Notes: generated by a model not told the origin, from the letters alone. A stretch of DNA of 64,000 nucleotides from Microbacterium endophyticum (GCF_011047135.1 NZ_CP049255.1:1178001-1242000); one strand, 5' to 3'; positions 1 to 8,002 are shown, numbered from the stretch's first letter. Numbers and translations are program-made.

Positions 1-182
1 ACACCGAGAGCGCCATATTCGGCATCCACGAGGCTGACGACCGCATCGACGATGTGGCGAAGAACCTGGTCAAGTTCGAGCCCCTCGACCACGGTGTGGT
101 TGGCTGCGAGCAGGCGGAGCGAATCAGCATCCATCTCGCCCTCTCCCCCACCGTCAGTGCCCGAGTCTACGGTTGCTTTCAT
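1..182 (-). CDS. Sensor histidine kinase, DevS/DosT-like, N-terminal fragment (partial)
   Basis: The reverse strand reads an open frame from an ATG at 182 to the window edge, about 60 codons. After a Gly-rich start it gives ...SLRLLAANHTVVEGLELDQV and then LRHIVDAVVSLVDAEYGALG. This is the entry to the first GAF domain of DevS/DosT-type oxygen and redox sensor kinases, whose usual wording is LLxAxxxVxxxLELxxVLrrIV..LvdArYGALGV. The histidine kinase part lies outside the window. The gene is divergent from a universal stress protein gene across a short region with a DosR-like box, which is the usual company of this sensor family. The fragment is short, but the motif is distinctive. Confidence 0.75.
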   Translation of the reverse strand, partial: MKATVDSGTDGGGEGEMDADSLRLLAANHTVVEGLELDQVLRHIVDAVVSLVDAEYGALG

Positions 183-207
183 GTTTTAGGACTTTCGGCA
201 CTGATCG
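183..207. promoter_or_regulatory. DosR/DevR-like box in divergent promoter
   Basis: TTAGGACTTTCGGCACTGA (about 186-204) resembles the imperfect palindrome bound by DevR/DosR response regulators (TTSGGGACTWWAGTCCCSAA). By eye it matches 12 of 20 positions and keeps the GGACT-TT-cGgCaC core. It sits between the DevS-like kinase and the universal stress protein gene, both typical DosR-regulon members. Binding is inferred from the motif and the neighbours only. Confidence 0.5.
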
Positions 208-259
208 GATGCCTGATCTCGGCGAAAGATGAGCAGTAACAAGATCGGGGGCGACGGCA

Positions 260-1021
260 GTGTGCACACGTTACGTGGTCGCAGTCAATGACACTCGACC
301 TTCTGAGAACGCGCTGGCTTGGGCGACATCACGAGCCGCGAGGACCCGTGTGCCCGTCGTCACGGTGCGTGTTGATCCCGGAACCGGTTCCTCCCAATCA
401 TCGGGCCACCAGGAGATCGTGTTGCACGGTCCGATCTCTCACACGCTGGCAGGCTTCGCTCAGAGAGATGACCTGCTTGTCATCGGCACGGGAAAGACGG
501 GCTTCATCCATGCGCGCGGGTACGGGGCGCGCGGCATCCAGATCGCCTCGAGCACTCGAAGCAGCGTCGCTGTCGTTCCCGATGTCGACCTGCGTTTTCG
601 CGCCGGTGTCATCGCTGGCATCGACCACGCCGAGACAGCCGAACTCGTGGCATCCGTCGCGGGTGCCGAAGCTGCAGCGCTCGGCGAACCACTACAACTT
701 ATTCACTCGTCGTTCGGGCGCGAGTCAGCGAAAGCCCCTTCTGAACTCGCAACCGCAGCGGCAACCGTCAAGAACCGTTGGCCTGGCCTTGTCGTACGCA
801 CGCGGATAACAGCGCGTCCGCCAGCCGAAGCGCTCCTCGATGCCTCTCGAAACGCGACGATTCTGGTTCTCGGGCCCGGCTGTTCTCAGCCCGACTCGCC
901 GTTTGCTCTCGTGATCCACGACGTGCTCGTCAATATCAATGCGCCCGTCCTGATTGCGCGCATGGCCTTCGCGAGCGCAGAACCTCCCGCCGATCGGCTC
1001 ACACTCTCCACTAAGGAATGA
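260..1021 (+). CDS. Universal stress protein, tandem UspA domains
   Basis: A 253-residue protein with two UspA-like halves. The first half (about 1-110) starts YVVAVNDTRPSENALAWA and ends with a GTGKTGF...G stretch resembling the nucleotide-binding loop of the family, followed by SSVAVVPD. The second half starts around residue 115 (VIAGIDHAETAELVASVAG) and ends ILVLGPG...NINAPVLIAR. A GTG start at 260 is supported by a G-rich Shine-Dalgarno sequence (GGGGG, about 8 nt upstream). Usp proteins are cytoplasmic and bind ATP or act in dormancy and hypoxia stress. The DosR-like box upstream and the neighbouring DevS-like kinase suggest low-oxygen or redox control. Confidence 0.85.
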   Translation: MCTRYVVAVNDTRPSENALAWATSRAARTRVPVVTVRVDPGTGSSQSSGHQEIVLHGPISHTLAGFAQRDDLLVIGTGKTGFIHARGYGARGIQIASSTRSSVAVVPDVDLRFRAGVIAGIDHAETAELVASVAGAEAAALGEPLQLIHSSFGRESAKAPSELATAAATVKNRWPGLVVRTRITARPPAEALLDASRNATILVLGPGCSQPDSPFALVIHDVLVNINAPVLIARMAFASAEPPADRLTLSTKE

Positions 1022-1025
1022 ACAC

Positions 1026-1517
1026 ATGGACTGGCTATTTAACGGACTTCCGATTCACGTTCTGCTCGTCCACTTCGTGGTGATCGTCGTGCCCCTCACA
1101 GCCATCTGTCTCGTACTTTCGACGTTCTGGCCTGCGGCTCGGCGCCGACTGGGCCTCGTGACTCCGATCTTGGCTCTCGTGGCACTCATCAGCGTGCCGA
1201 TCACGACACAGGCGGGGGAAGCGCTCGAAGAGCAGGTCTCTGAAACAGCGCTGAGCGAGTTGCACACCGAGCTCGGAGATACCCTCCTGCCCTGGGCAAT
1301 TGCACTATTCATCATCGCCGCGCTGCAGTGGTTCTGGTTTGCGTTCTGCACGGGTGATGGTCGATATGCGAAGCAATTCACATCGAAGACGATCCGCACG
1401 ACGATCACCATGGCGCTAAGCATCGCCGTGATCGCCGTCGCGATCGGGTCGGTCGTGGTCGTCGTGATCATCGGCGAGTCGGGTGCCCGAGCAGTGTGGG
1501 ACTCCAAACTCGGTTAG
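1026..1517 (+). CDS. DUF2231 family four-helix membrane protein
   Basis: 163 residues. The chosen ATG at 1026 lies about 8 nt after an AAGGA Shine-Dalgarno sequence and gives MDWLFNGLPIHVLLVHF, the usual opening of DUF2231 membrane proteins (short amphipathic start, then an His-containing LPIH/LVH motif). Four hydrophobic segments are visible at about residues 10-32, 40-62, 84-105 and 120-147. Function is unknown; some relatives are described as possible haem-containing or redox membrane proteins because of the conserved histidines, which is inference here. It starts 5 nt after the Usp stop codon, so the two genes are probably co-transcribed and share the same stress control. Confidence 0.75.
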   Translation: MDWLFNGLPIHVLLVHFVVIVVPLTAICLVLSTFWPAARRRLGLVTPILALVALISVPITTQAGEALEEQVSETALSELHTELGDTLLPWAIALFIIAALQWFWFAFCTGDGRYAKQFTSKTIRTTITMALSIAVIAVAIGSVVVVVIIGESGARAVWDSKLG

Positions 1518-1535
1518 GCCCGAGGGGCTGTGTTC

Positions 1536-2750
1536 TCAATTCGGCGCGGGAACTCGGTCCAATCGACCGGCGACGAGGCCGCCCGCGAGCGCAAAAATGA
1601 GTAGCGCTGCGAGCACCACGTACAGCGATACGACCCAATCACCCGTCTGCTCGTGAAGAGCCCCAACGACTGTCGGCCCCATCGCCGCGATGCCGTATCC
1701 GATCATCTGGGCGAGTCCTGAGCGCCCCGCGATGACGCGCTGTCCGCCGCCGAGCCCGGCGATCATGATGAAAATGATGGTGAGCCCGCCGCCCTGCGCA
1801 ACACCGCCGAGTAAGCACCACAAGAGCCAACCCTGCGGGAAGAACAGAAACCCGAGCGGGACCGAAACCCAGGCCGCGGCTACAGCGACGACGGCGACGA
1901 GTGTGGAGCCCCGCGTCGTGAGCAGCGGAACAAGGAGCGCACCGGCAATACCTGCAACCTGGAAAATGCCCGCTATCGCACCCGCGGCTTCTACGCCGAA
2001 ACCGCTGTCCGTCAACAGTGTCGGCAGCCATGCCGTCATCGCGTAAAAAGAGAACGCCTGACCGGCGAAGGCCGCGCCCAAGATCCATGTCGTGCCGTGC
2101 TTTGCGGCAGATCCCGCCGCGGTTGCAGGACTAGCATCCACGCGTCGACGCTCGGGGACGACAGCCCCGCGGATTCCGTGGAGTGCAATCCAGGTGGCGA
2201 GCGCTGCCACACCGAACGCAACGCTCGCGGCGAGGGCCACGCGCCATCCGAGTGCGCCGGCAAGCGGCGCTGTCGACACTGTGACGGTCATCGTGCCGAT
2301 ATTCAAAGACGCTGTGAACACTCCGGTCATGGTGTGCACACGGTTCGGCGGAAAGTCACGAGCGATGATGACCGGCATCACGACATTGCCGATCGTCAAA
2401 AAGACGCCGATGATCGCAGTTCCGAGAAGTGCCGCTGCCAGCTCTCCGGAAGAGCGGATAACGCACCCCACCACGGCGCCCGCAAGGCTCAGAGTGAGGG
2501 CGAAGTTCGCGCCACCACGGCGAACGATGGCGACGCCGAGCGGTGCACAAATAGCGAACGCGAGCACCGGGACGCTGGTGAGTAATCCAAGCACTGTCGC
2601 ATTGATACCGAGCTGCTGCTCGACGACGCGCGCGACCGGAGCGACGGCGACGACAGGGCTTCGCAGCATCGCCGCAGTGAAGACGATCGCTGCGAGAATC
2701 CAGATGACGCGACTGCGTGAATGATCCGCGCGAGGCAAAGAGGACGCCAT
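1536..2750 (-). CDS. MFS transporter, CynX/NimT (cyanate permease-like) family
   Basis: 404 residues with about 12 predicted membrane helices. The N-terminal TAAMLRSPVVAVAPVARVVEQQLGI segment and the pattern of a short loop then GLLTSVPVLAFAICAPLGV are typical of the CynX/NimT branch (cyanate and nitroimidazole transport relatives), which often carries small anions or drug-like compounds. It is the last gene of a minus-strand run that includes a second MFS transporter (stop at 2760, 10 nt upstream of this start), a glycosyltransferase and a deacetylase/methyltransferase. It may therefore export or import a product of that operon; the substrate cannot be read from the sequence. Confidence 0.85.
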   Translation of the reverse strand: MASSLPRADHSRSRVIWILAAIVFTAAMLRSPVVAVAPVARVVEQQLGINATVLGLLTSVPVLAFAICAPLGVAIVRRGGANFALTLSLAGAVVGCVIRSSGELAAALLGTAIIGVFLTIGNVVMPVIIARDFPPNRVHTMTGVFTASLNIGTMTVTVSTAPLAGALGWRVALAASVAFGVAALATWIALHGIRGAVVPERRRVDASPATAAGSAAKHGTTWILGAAFAGQAFSFYAMTAWLPTLLTDSGFGVEAAGAIAGIFQVAGIAGALLVPLLTTRGSTLVAVVAVAAAWVSVPLGFLFFPQGWLLWCLLGGVAQGGGLTIIFIMIAGLGGGQRVIAGRSGLAQMIGYGIAAMGPTVVGALHEQTGDWVVSLYVVLAALLIFALAGGLVAGRLDRVPAPN

Positions 2751-2759
2751 GTGGGAACG

Positions 2760-4223
2760 TCAGTCCGTGGCCGTTTCGACAGCGCTGGGCTTGCGGATCA
2801 AGAACGAGAGTCCGATGATCGCCAACGACAGGACGGCAGCCAATAACAGCGCATAGTGCGCGCCCTGATCAACGGCGAGTGAAGCTGACCCGCCCCCCGA
2901 GCGCACCGATGTACCGACCATCGTGTACACCACGATAAAAAGAGAGGTACCGGCAGCTCCAGCGATCTGCTGCGCGGTGCCGATGCCGGCGCTGGCGTAG
3001 GGATAGAACTGATCTTTCACCGAACTCAGTGCGACGGTGAACAGCGGGGCGAAGAGCAGAGCGAGACCGGCACAAAGCACGAGGTAGAGGCCGAGCACGG
3101 TTCCGAAGGTTGCGTGCGCCGTGAGCATCAACGCCATCATCCACAACGCGACCGAGGTGATGATGGCTCCGGGGATCACAAGTGGCCGTGGGCCAATCTT
3201 GTCGAACGCCAGTCCAACGAATGGGCCGGCCAGACCCATGAGAAGGCCCCCAGGCAGAACTATCAGTCCGGACTGGAGGGGGCTGAGCCCGAGGCCATCC
3301 TGAATGTACAGCGGCAAAAGCGTCAGCGATCCGAACAGGATCGCATTCATGACCGCCATCATAATGAGCGCCCGAGTGAAGGCTGATGATGCGAAGATTC
3401 GCAGATCGATGAGGGCCTCGTTGGTGCGCTGAAGATACAGCTGGCGGAATACAAAGGCTGCGAGCGAAAGAGCGCCGACGAGCACCGGGATCAGGGGCGA
3501 CATCGTCGAAACACCCTTCGTTTCGTTGCCGAACTCAGACAAGCCATAGATCAGCCCACCGAACGCTAACACCGATAGCAACACGGAGAGGATGTCGATA
3601 CGCACGCGCTCTGGTTCGCTGACATTCGTCATCCGCCAAATACCCAGCACGAGCGCCAGCACTCCGAACGGGAAGATGATGATGAACAGCGCCTGCCACG
3701 GCAGCGAGTTCACGATAATCCCGCCGAGTAGCGGCCCCATCACCGGCGCCACCGACATGACGATCGTGATGGTTCCCATCATTCGACCACGGCGGCCTAC
3801 CGGCACCACCGTCATAATGGTTGTCATCAGCAGCGGCGTCATGACTCCCGTGCCGGCGGCCTGAAGTACTCGACCCGCAAGCAACATGCCGAACACGGGC
3901 GCAACCGCCGCTACCAGCGTGCCAACGACGAAAAGGGTCATCGCACCGATGAATACCGCACGCGTCGTAAAGCGTTTCATGAGGAAGCCGGTGAGCGGAA
4001 TGACCACTGCCATCGTCAGCATGTAAGCGGTCACGAGCCATTGCGCTACGGATGCACCGATCTTGAGGTCATCCATGATCCGCGGCAGGGCAACACCGAC
4101 GAGGGTTTCGTTGAGCATGACAACGAATGCCGAGATCAGCAGCAGGCCGATCACACGGCGGTGTGCTGCCGTAATTCCGGTTGAGTCCTGCTCGACGGGG
4201 ACTTCACTAGTGGGGTTCGACAC
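2760..4223 (-). CDS. DHA2-family MFS multidrug-type exporter (14 TM)
   Basis: 487 residues from the GTG at 4223, which gives MSNPTSEVPVEQDS before the first helix; a longer frame upstream (to 4289) would add Cys/Arg-rich sequence unlike the family and overlap the glycosyltransferase gene. Family marks are LNETLVGVALPRIMDDL in helix 1, the GRVLQAAGTGVMTPLL motif, and the motif-C-like GPLLGGIIVNSLPWQALFII segment, as in EmrB/QacA exporters with 14 helices. It lies 22 nt after the GT2 gene and is probably part of the same transcript, which suggests export of a product or self-protection. No clear Shine-Dalgarno sequence is visible at the GTG. Confidence 0.85.
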   Translation of the reverse strand: MSNPTSEVPVEQDSTGITAAHRRVIGLLLISAFVVMLNETLVGVALPRIMDDLKIGASVAQWLVTAYMLTMAVVIPLTGFLMKRFTTRAVFIGAMTLFVVGTLVAAVAPVFGMLLAGRVLQAAGTGVMTPLLMTTIMTVVPVGRRGRMMGTITIVMSVAPVMGPLLGGIIVNSLPWQALFIIIFPFGVLALVLGIWRMTNVSEPERVRIDILSVLLSVLAFGGLIYGLSEFGNETKGVSTMSPLIPVLVGALSLAAFVFRQLYLQRTNEALIDLRIFASSAFTRALIMMAVMNAILFGSLTLLPLYIQDGLGLSPLQSGLIVLPGGLLMGLAGPFVGLAFDKIGPRPLVIPGAIITSVALWMMALMLTAHATFGTVLGLYLVLCAGLALLFAPLFTVALSSVKDQFYPYASAGIGTAQQIAGAAGTSLFIVVYTMVGTSVRSGGGSASLAVDQGAHYALLLAAVLSLAIIGLSFLIRKPSAVETATD

Positions 4224-4245
4224 GGGGCCAGTATGGCAGCGTGTG

Positions 4246-4938
4246 TCACAACATCTTTGCCTGATCGCGAAGATAGCCCGCGTATCCACCGGGTGTGCGG
4301 CCCGTGAATCGACCCGAAGTGCTGACTTCGGCAGTATCGCTTGCCGTTACGGTGGCGCCGACCTGTCGGCACGATTCCACCAGCCGCACATCTTCGTGCT
4401 CGGCCGACCCGCTAAACCCCCGCGCTGCAAGATAGGTGCTGGCACGCACTCCGAGGTTTGCCCCGTGCACATGGCCGTTGGGCGCACCCGGAAGATGTGT
4501 GCGCAGCCACAGATCTTGATGATTGGGAGCGAGGTCGTTGAAGTCGGGGCGTACCGTGCCGACGACGACATCTGTGCCGGATGCCGCGAGCTCGAGCTGA
4601 GTCGTCAGCCAATTCTTCGGCACAGTTGAATCCGCATCGGTGTTTGCAATCCAGATCTGACGCGAAGGCAGCCCGGAAAACACCGAAAGCGCCGAAGCGA
4701 TACCGCGGGCGCGAGCGACGCCCACCGCGTTCGCCGCGATACTCATCGTCACGAACGGGTGCTGCGCAGCGATATCGGCCGAGCCGTCGCTGCAGGCGTC
4801 GAGCACGACTCGGACTTCGCACGGGATGTCGACACTGCTGATCGCCGTTTCAATCGAGTCGAGGCACGCAGCGAGAAGCATCTCTTCGTCGTGCACTGGC
4901 ACGACGATAACGGCAGCACGTATTCTGCCGAGGCTCAT
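4246..4938 (-). CDS. Family 2 glycosyltransferase
   Basis: 230 residues with a GT-A fold pattern. IVVPVHDEEMLLAACLDSI at the N-terminus is the nucleotide-sugar entry motif, VVLDACSDGSAD follows, and TDADSTVP carries the DxD metal and nucleotide-diphosphate site. HGANLGVRASTYLAARGF is the usual acceptor-side motif of GT2 enzymes, followed by EHEDVRLV. It has no membrane helices, so it probably works in the cytoplasm. Its start overlaps the upstream deacetylase/methyltransferase stop as ATGA (4935-4938), implying translational coupling. Context suggests that it transfers a sugar onto, or from, the molecule processed by the two enzymes upstream. Confidence 0.88.
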   Translation of the reverse strand: MSLGRIRAAVIVVPVHDEEMLLAACLDSIETAISSVDIPCEVRVVLDACSDGSADIAAQHPFVTMSIAANAVGVARARGIASALSVFSGLPSRQIWIANTDADSTVPKNWLTTQLELAASGTDVVVGTVRPDFNDLAPNHQDLWLRTHLPGAPNGHVHGANLGVRASTYLAARGFSGSAEHEDVRLVESCRQVGATVTASDTAEVSTSGRFTGRTPGGYAGYLRDQAKML

Positions 4939-6305
4939 TGCAGCCCCTCCCGCTGGGCCACAGACACGACGGGCCGGCGAGCGAAGACCTCAATGACAAA
5001 GTCTTGCTCTTCATGGATGGCGATGACACCCCAGCCTTCGACGGACCTGAGGGCAGCGTGCACTTCATTGCCATTCAACGGATACTCATCCACTGGATGA
5101 CGCCAATGACAGGCGACGAGGCATCCATCGCCTGTCATCGTGGCGTCGATGAGCGCAATCGTCTTCGCGAGGTCGCGATGCGATAGGTAATAGCCCACTT
5201 CCGAAAAGATGATCGTGTCGAAATCACCGTCTGGCCACTGTTCAGGCACGGCGCTTTGGCGCAGGGTGACGTTGGGCCGCTCAGCGAGTCGAGAAGTTGC
5301 CGTATCGATGGCGGTGGCGGATGCATCGAGCGCGAGAACCTCGTCTGCCCGCGCTGACAGTTCCGCCGTGATCAAGCCCGTTGAACAACCAACTTCTAGC
5401 ACTCTCCCGAGGTTCCGCACCGGAAGGCTTGCCATCAGTAGTGCACGTTTACGCTCCTCGTACCAGCGCGTCTCAAACCCCCACGGATCGGCATGCCGAG
5501 CATAGAACCGCTCGAACCAATCAGCAGCAAGCGTCTCGCCGTCGGTTTTCGAAGCCTCGACGAAGAAGAGCTCGGTGTGCCGCTCGAAGTGCGCGTGCAT
5601 CGACGCAGACAGAATCGGCTCGTCCCCTGGCGCCTCCGACAGTGACTGCACCTGTGACTGGTGCGCGCGGAGCGCTCGGCCCTTCGCCGCACGCTGCCCG
5701 GACGTTAGCGCAAGCATTCGGCCGGCATCCCAAGGCACGTCGTCGGGGCGCCCCCAATGCCACAACCAAATCGGATAGCCGAGATGAGGGATGCCGCGAA
5801 CCTGTGCGACCCGCGACGCACAGTCCGCAGTCACCCGGTGGTCTCTGTGCCCGTCGCCAGACCAGGGGGCGACGATCACGCTCTCCCCCGAACTCTGCGG
5901 CAACTGCTCTATAGCCGAGAGCAACGCCGCGGCGAGTGCTGTCGCATTCTCGCGAAGCTCTCCATCGGGAAGCCCCAAAAAGTGCACGCGAGCGGTGGGG
6001 GCGAGAACACGCACTGCGCTGAGCACCTCTTGCCTTCTCAGCGCAGCTAAGCGCGCAGGGGTGTGAGATGGCGAGTTCGGATGGGATGCCTCGCCGTCGG
6101 TTGCGACGATGACCGTCACCGCACTCTTGTTCTCATATGCCCAACGAATGAGACCTCCCGCGCCGAGAGTCTCGTCATCGGGGTGCGCTGCCACGACGAT
6201 CAGCTGCTTGATGCTCAAGTCGAGCGGCTGAACGCTGCTGATTCGGTCATCCGCCTGCCAGATAGCTTCCGGCGTGCCGGCGGCGAGGTGGTCGAAGCTC
6301 ACCAT
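4935..6305 (-). CDS. Fused PIG-L deacetylase and NodS-like SAM methyltransferase
   Basis: 456 residues with two catalytic domains. Residues about 30-230 form a PIG-L/LmbE zinc deacetylase: VVAAHPDDETLGAGG carries the AHPDDE metal motif, and GDGHRDHRVT the second His site. Residues about 255-440 form a class I methyltransferase: VLEVGCSTGLITAEL is the SAM motif I, and FDTIIFSEVGYYL matches the NodS-type motif IV. PIG-L enzymes remove acetyl groups from N-acetylglucosamine-type substrates, and NodS methylates the exposed amine in Nod-factor synthesis, so sequential N-deacetylation and N-methylation of one amino sugar is a reasonable inference. The start overlaps the upstream acyl-CoA dehydrogenase gene by 7 nt and the end overlaps the GT2 gene by 4 nt. 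Confidence 0.88.
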   Translation of the reverse strand: MVSFDHLAAGTPEAIWQADDRISSVQPLDLSIKQLIVVAAHPDDETLGAGGLIRWAYENKSAVTVIVATDGEASHPNSPSHTPARLAALRRQEVLSAVRVLAPTARVHFLGLPDGELRENATALAAALLSAIEQLPQSSGESVIVAPWSGDGHRDHRVTADCASRVAQVRGIPHLGYPIWLWHWGRPDDVPWDAGRMLALTSGQRAAKGRALRAHQSQVQSLSEAPGDEPILSASMHAHFERHTELFFVEASKTDGETLAADWFERFYARHADPWGFETRWYEERKRALLMASLPVRNLGRVLEVGCSTGLITAELSARADEVLALDASATAIDTATSRLAERPNVTLRQSAVPEQWPDGDFDTIIFSEVGYYLSHRDLAKTIALIDATMTGDGCLVACHWRHPVDEYPLNGNEVHAALRSVEGWGVIAIHEEQDFVIEVFARRPVVSVAQREGLQ

Positions 6306-7372
6306 GCTGCACGGGGTGCAGCAACGATCTCGCGACCGATCTTCGCGACGTCACGGAGGCCGTGGTGCTGACGCAAATAGAGGTGCAAACCCGCAACCTG
6401 GCGCGCATACGCCTCGTCAGCGACGAGCGGCGCGGGGCCGAGCGCTGAATCTGCTTCTCTCAGGGTAAGGGCCGCGGCATCCGCGACGACCGACCGAACG
6501 CGCTCCGCGAGCAGGCGGTTTCCAACTCCTGCCGATGTGCCTTCGTCTACGAGAGTTGCAGCTTCCGAGAGAACAGCACGGGCAGCCCACAGCGCTGCAT
6601 CGACTCGACCCAGGTGGACCAGCGCGAGCTGGTCGGAGTGAGCGGGCCGCGCCGCATCGAGTAGTCGTGCCGCGACTCCGACTGCAGCTCCCCACCAGCA
6701 CGCAGCCACCGACATTGCGCCCCAGGTGAATCCCGAGCGTGAGAGGTACCACCCGGCGTTCCCCACTGGGACTGCCGGAACACCATCAAAGTCGACTGGC
6801 GCGCTGACGACATCGGGCAGGCCACGCGCCACCCAGGGCCCTGGATGGTGCTGCACGCCCGGCTCGCGGAGGTCGACAGCGAAAAGCCCACGATTGCCGT
6901 CACCAACATATGCCGTCACCAGCGCGTGCGAGAGGTGAGCGGCGAGTGAACACCAGGGCTTCGTTCCCGAAAGAGTCCAGCCGCGGGATGTCTCTCGCGC
7001 ATCGACGCGCACACCATCGGCCTCGGCAGCGAAAACACCCCAGCTTGATCCTTCGCCGGCGTTCAAAACCGCCATGTCGTCCCGCTGCGATATGCCGCCC
7101 GCCTGTGCCTGCGCGAGAATACCCAGCGCGTCGAGGTGTGGTTCGAGCATTCGCGCCGCGGACACATCGTACTCAGCGGTCGCTGCGAGCAGCTCCCATG
7201 CCTCCGCGGTGCTGCCTTCCCCCACGCGCGGCGAACGGTTGATCACGTCCACGCACCAGTGCAGCGTTGCCTCGACGTCGCGCCCGAAACCGTGGATGCC
7301 GCGCGCGGCAGCGATCGCAGACGCGACATGATCGCTCTGGCGCGCACCAGGAGCTAACATCGCGCGACTCAT
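6299..7372 (-). CDS. Acyl-CoA dehydrogenase-like flavoprotein in glycosyltransferase operon
   Basis: 357 residues resembling acyl-CoA dehydrogenases: a helical N-terminal domain, a middle beta domain with WTLSGTKPWCSLAAHLSHALV, and a C-terminal helical domain ending YLRQHHGLRDVAKIGREIV, which resembles the terminal FAD-side motif of short divergent members. It is shorter than classical enzymes (about 380), and the catalytic Glu cannot be placed by eye, so a monooxygenase or other oxidase role is possible. The ATG at 7372 overlaps the stop of a 15-codon leader ORF (ATGA), and the gene overlaps the next by 7 nt. It is the first enzyme of the deacetylase/methyltransferase/glycosyltransferase/exporter operon. 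Confidence 0.8.
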   Translation of the reverse strand: MSRAMLAPGARQSDHVASAIAAARGIHGFGRDVEATLHWCVDVINRSPRVGEGSTAEAWELLAATAEYDVSAARMLEPHLDALGILAQAQAGGISQRDDMAVLNAGEGSSWGVFAAEADGVRVDARETSRGWTLSGTKPWCSLAAHLSHALVTAYVGDGNRGLFAVDLREPGVQHHPGPWVARGLPDVVSAPVDFDGVPAVPVGNAGWYLSRSGFTWGAMSVAACWWGAAVGVAARLLDAARPAHSDQLALVHLGRVDAALWAARAVLSEAATLVDEGTSAGVGNRLLAERVRSVVADAAALTLREADSALGPAPLVADEAYARQVAGLHLYLRQHHGLRDVAKIGREIVAAPRAAW

Positions 7373-7416
7373 GCGCCATCGACTCGCGTCTCGTGCTTCG
7401 CCAGCGTTCTCGCCAT
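7369..7416 (-). CDS. 15-codon leader ORF coupled to acyl-CoA dehydrogenase gene
   Basis: Starting at the ATG at 7416 the reverse strand encodes MARTLAKHETRVDGA and stops at TGA 7371-7369. That stop overlaps the ATG of the downstream gene (ATGA). The start has a near-perfect Shine-Dalgarno sequence (GGAGGT, 6 nt before ATG), far better than the start at 7372 itself. This looks like a translated leader that delivers ribosomes to the flavoprotein gene by termination-reinitiation. Alternatively, a frameshift separates the true N-terminus from the main frame; the exact stop/start overlap favours coupling. Confidence 0.5.
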   Translation of the reverse strand: MARTLAKHETRVDGA

Positions 7417-7421
7417 GATTG

Positions 7422-7437
7422 ACCTCCAGGTGGAGGC
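7422..7437 (-). promoter_or_regulatory. Hairpin sequestering the leader Shine-Dalgarno sequence
   Basis: In the minus-strand transcript CCUCC (7436-7432) faces GGAGG (7427-7423) across a four-base ACCU loop, and a G-U pair extends the stem. The 3' arm is the Shine-Dalgarno sequence of the 15-codon leader ORF. Folding would hide the ribosome site, so opening of the hairpin by a protein, RNA or ligand could control the whole operon. The palindrome is directly visible; the regulatory role is inferred. Confidence 0.45.
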
Positions 7438-7499
7438 TATGGCCCTGTTAACCGCAAGAAGTGGGACTTGACAAACGAAATCAAATCCACGACCGAGTG

Positions 7500-7823
7500 C
7501 TACTCGGGTTCAGGAAGAAGCCGAAACGCTCCACTGTTCTTACTGGCCGCACCAGCCAGAATCGCGATCCACTTCGGGTTGAGAGGTTTCGCGCGCGGCT
7601 CGTCGTAGCTGAAATAGAGCGGCGTACTTTTAGATATCCACACGGTGCCGTGAAGACCAGGAGTCGGGAGCGCTGCATCGCCATCGACATCCGGCTCGTT
7701 GTCCCAGCTGAAACTGAAGCTCTCATCACGCCGGAGCTTGCTGAGCATCACCGACTGCAGATGGTACAAGCCCCAATCAGCGATCTCGATCGCCGGCGCA
7801 ACGCCGTAGATTAACTGCCCCAT
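7500..7823 (-). CDS. DUF7882-type small protein of Microbacteriaceae
   Basis: 107 residues opening MGQLIYGVAPAIEIADWGL and containing SKLRRDESFSFSW, followed by a HGTVWISKSTPLYFSY strand and a LNPKWIAIL...LLPEPE end. This order is that of a family that is very common, in several paralogues per genome, in Microbacteriaceae and is sometimes mislabelled ATP-dependent DNA ligase. There are no catalytic ligase motifs, membrane segments or signal peptide. Function is unknown. The gene stands alone between two minus-strand operons; no terminator is obvious between it and its neighbours. Confidence 0.75.
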   Translation of the reverse strand: MGQLIYGVAPAIEIADWGLYHLQSVMLSKLRRDESFSFSWDNEPDVDGDAALPTPGLHGTVWISKSTPLYFSYDEPRAKPLNPKWIAILAGAASKNSGAFRLLPEPE

Positions 7824-8002
7824 TGGTACCCCTCGCCGCCGACAGATCGGCAGTCATTTCGCAATGTGTGCGCCCTTCACCGGCAAACGAGAAGCCAAAG
7901 TCGATTCGGCTGCACACTCGCGACCCTACTCGCTCAAGCACGACCCTGCGAGCACGTTTTCGTGGAATCCGTCGCCGAACCTGTGCACGCGCACTGCGGA
8001 AT
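7824..8002. other. Non-coding gap between DUF7882 gene and sugar-kinase gene
   Basis: 179 bp without a supported gene. It must hold the promoter of the minus-strand DUF7882 gene and the 3' untranslated end of the sugar operon. No strong hairpin, repeat or RNA gene is visible. Confidence 0.5.

Noticed and set aside
54..239. Plus-strand frame of 61 codons at the window start
   Set aside because: It is antisense to the DevS-like kinase fragment, which has clear family text; the plus frame has none.
7419..7450. Plus-strand MerR/SoxR-like promoter (TTGACC with a palindrome in a long spacer)
   Set aside because: No plus-strand gene follows. The palindrome is better explained by the minus-strand ribosome site and leader ORF.
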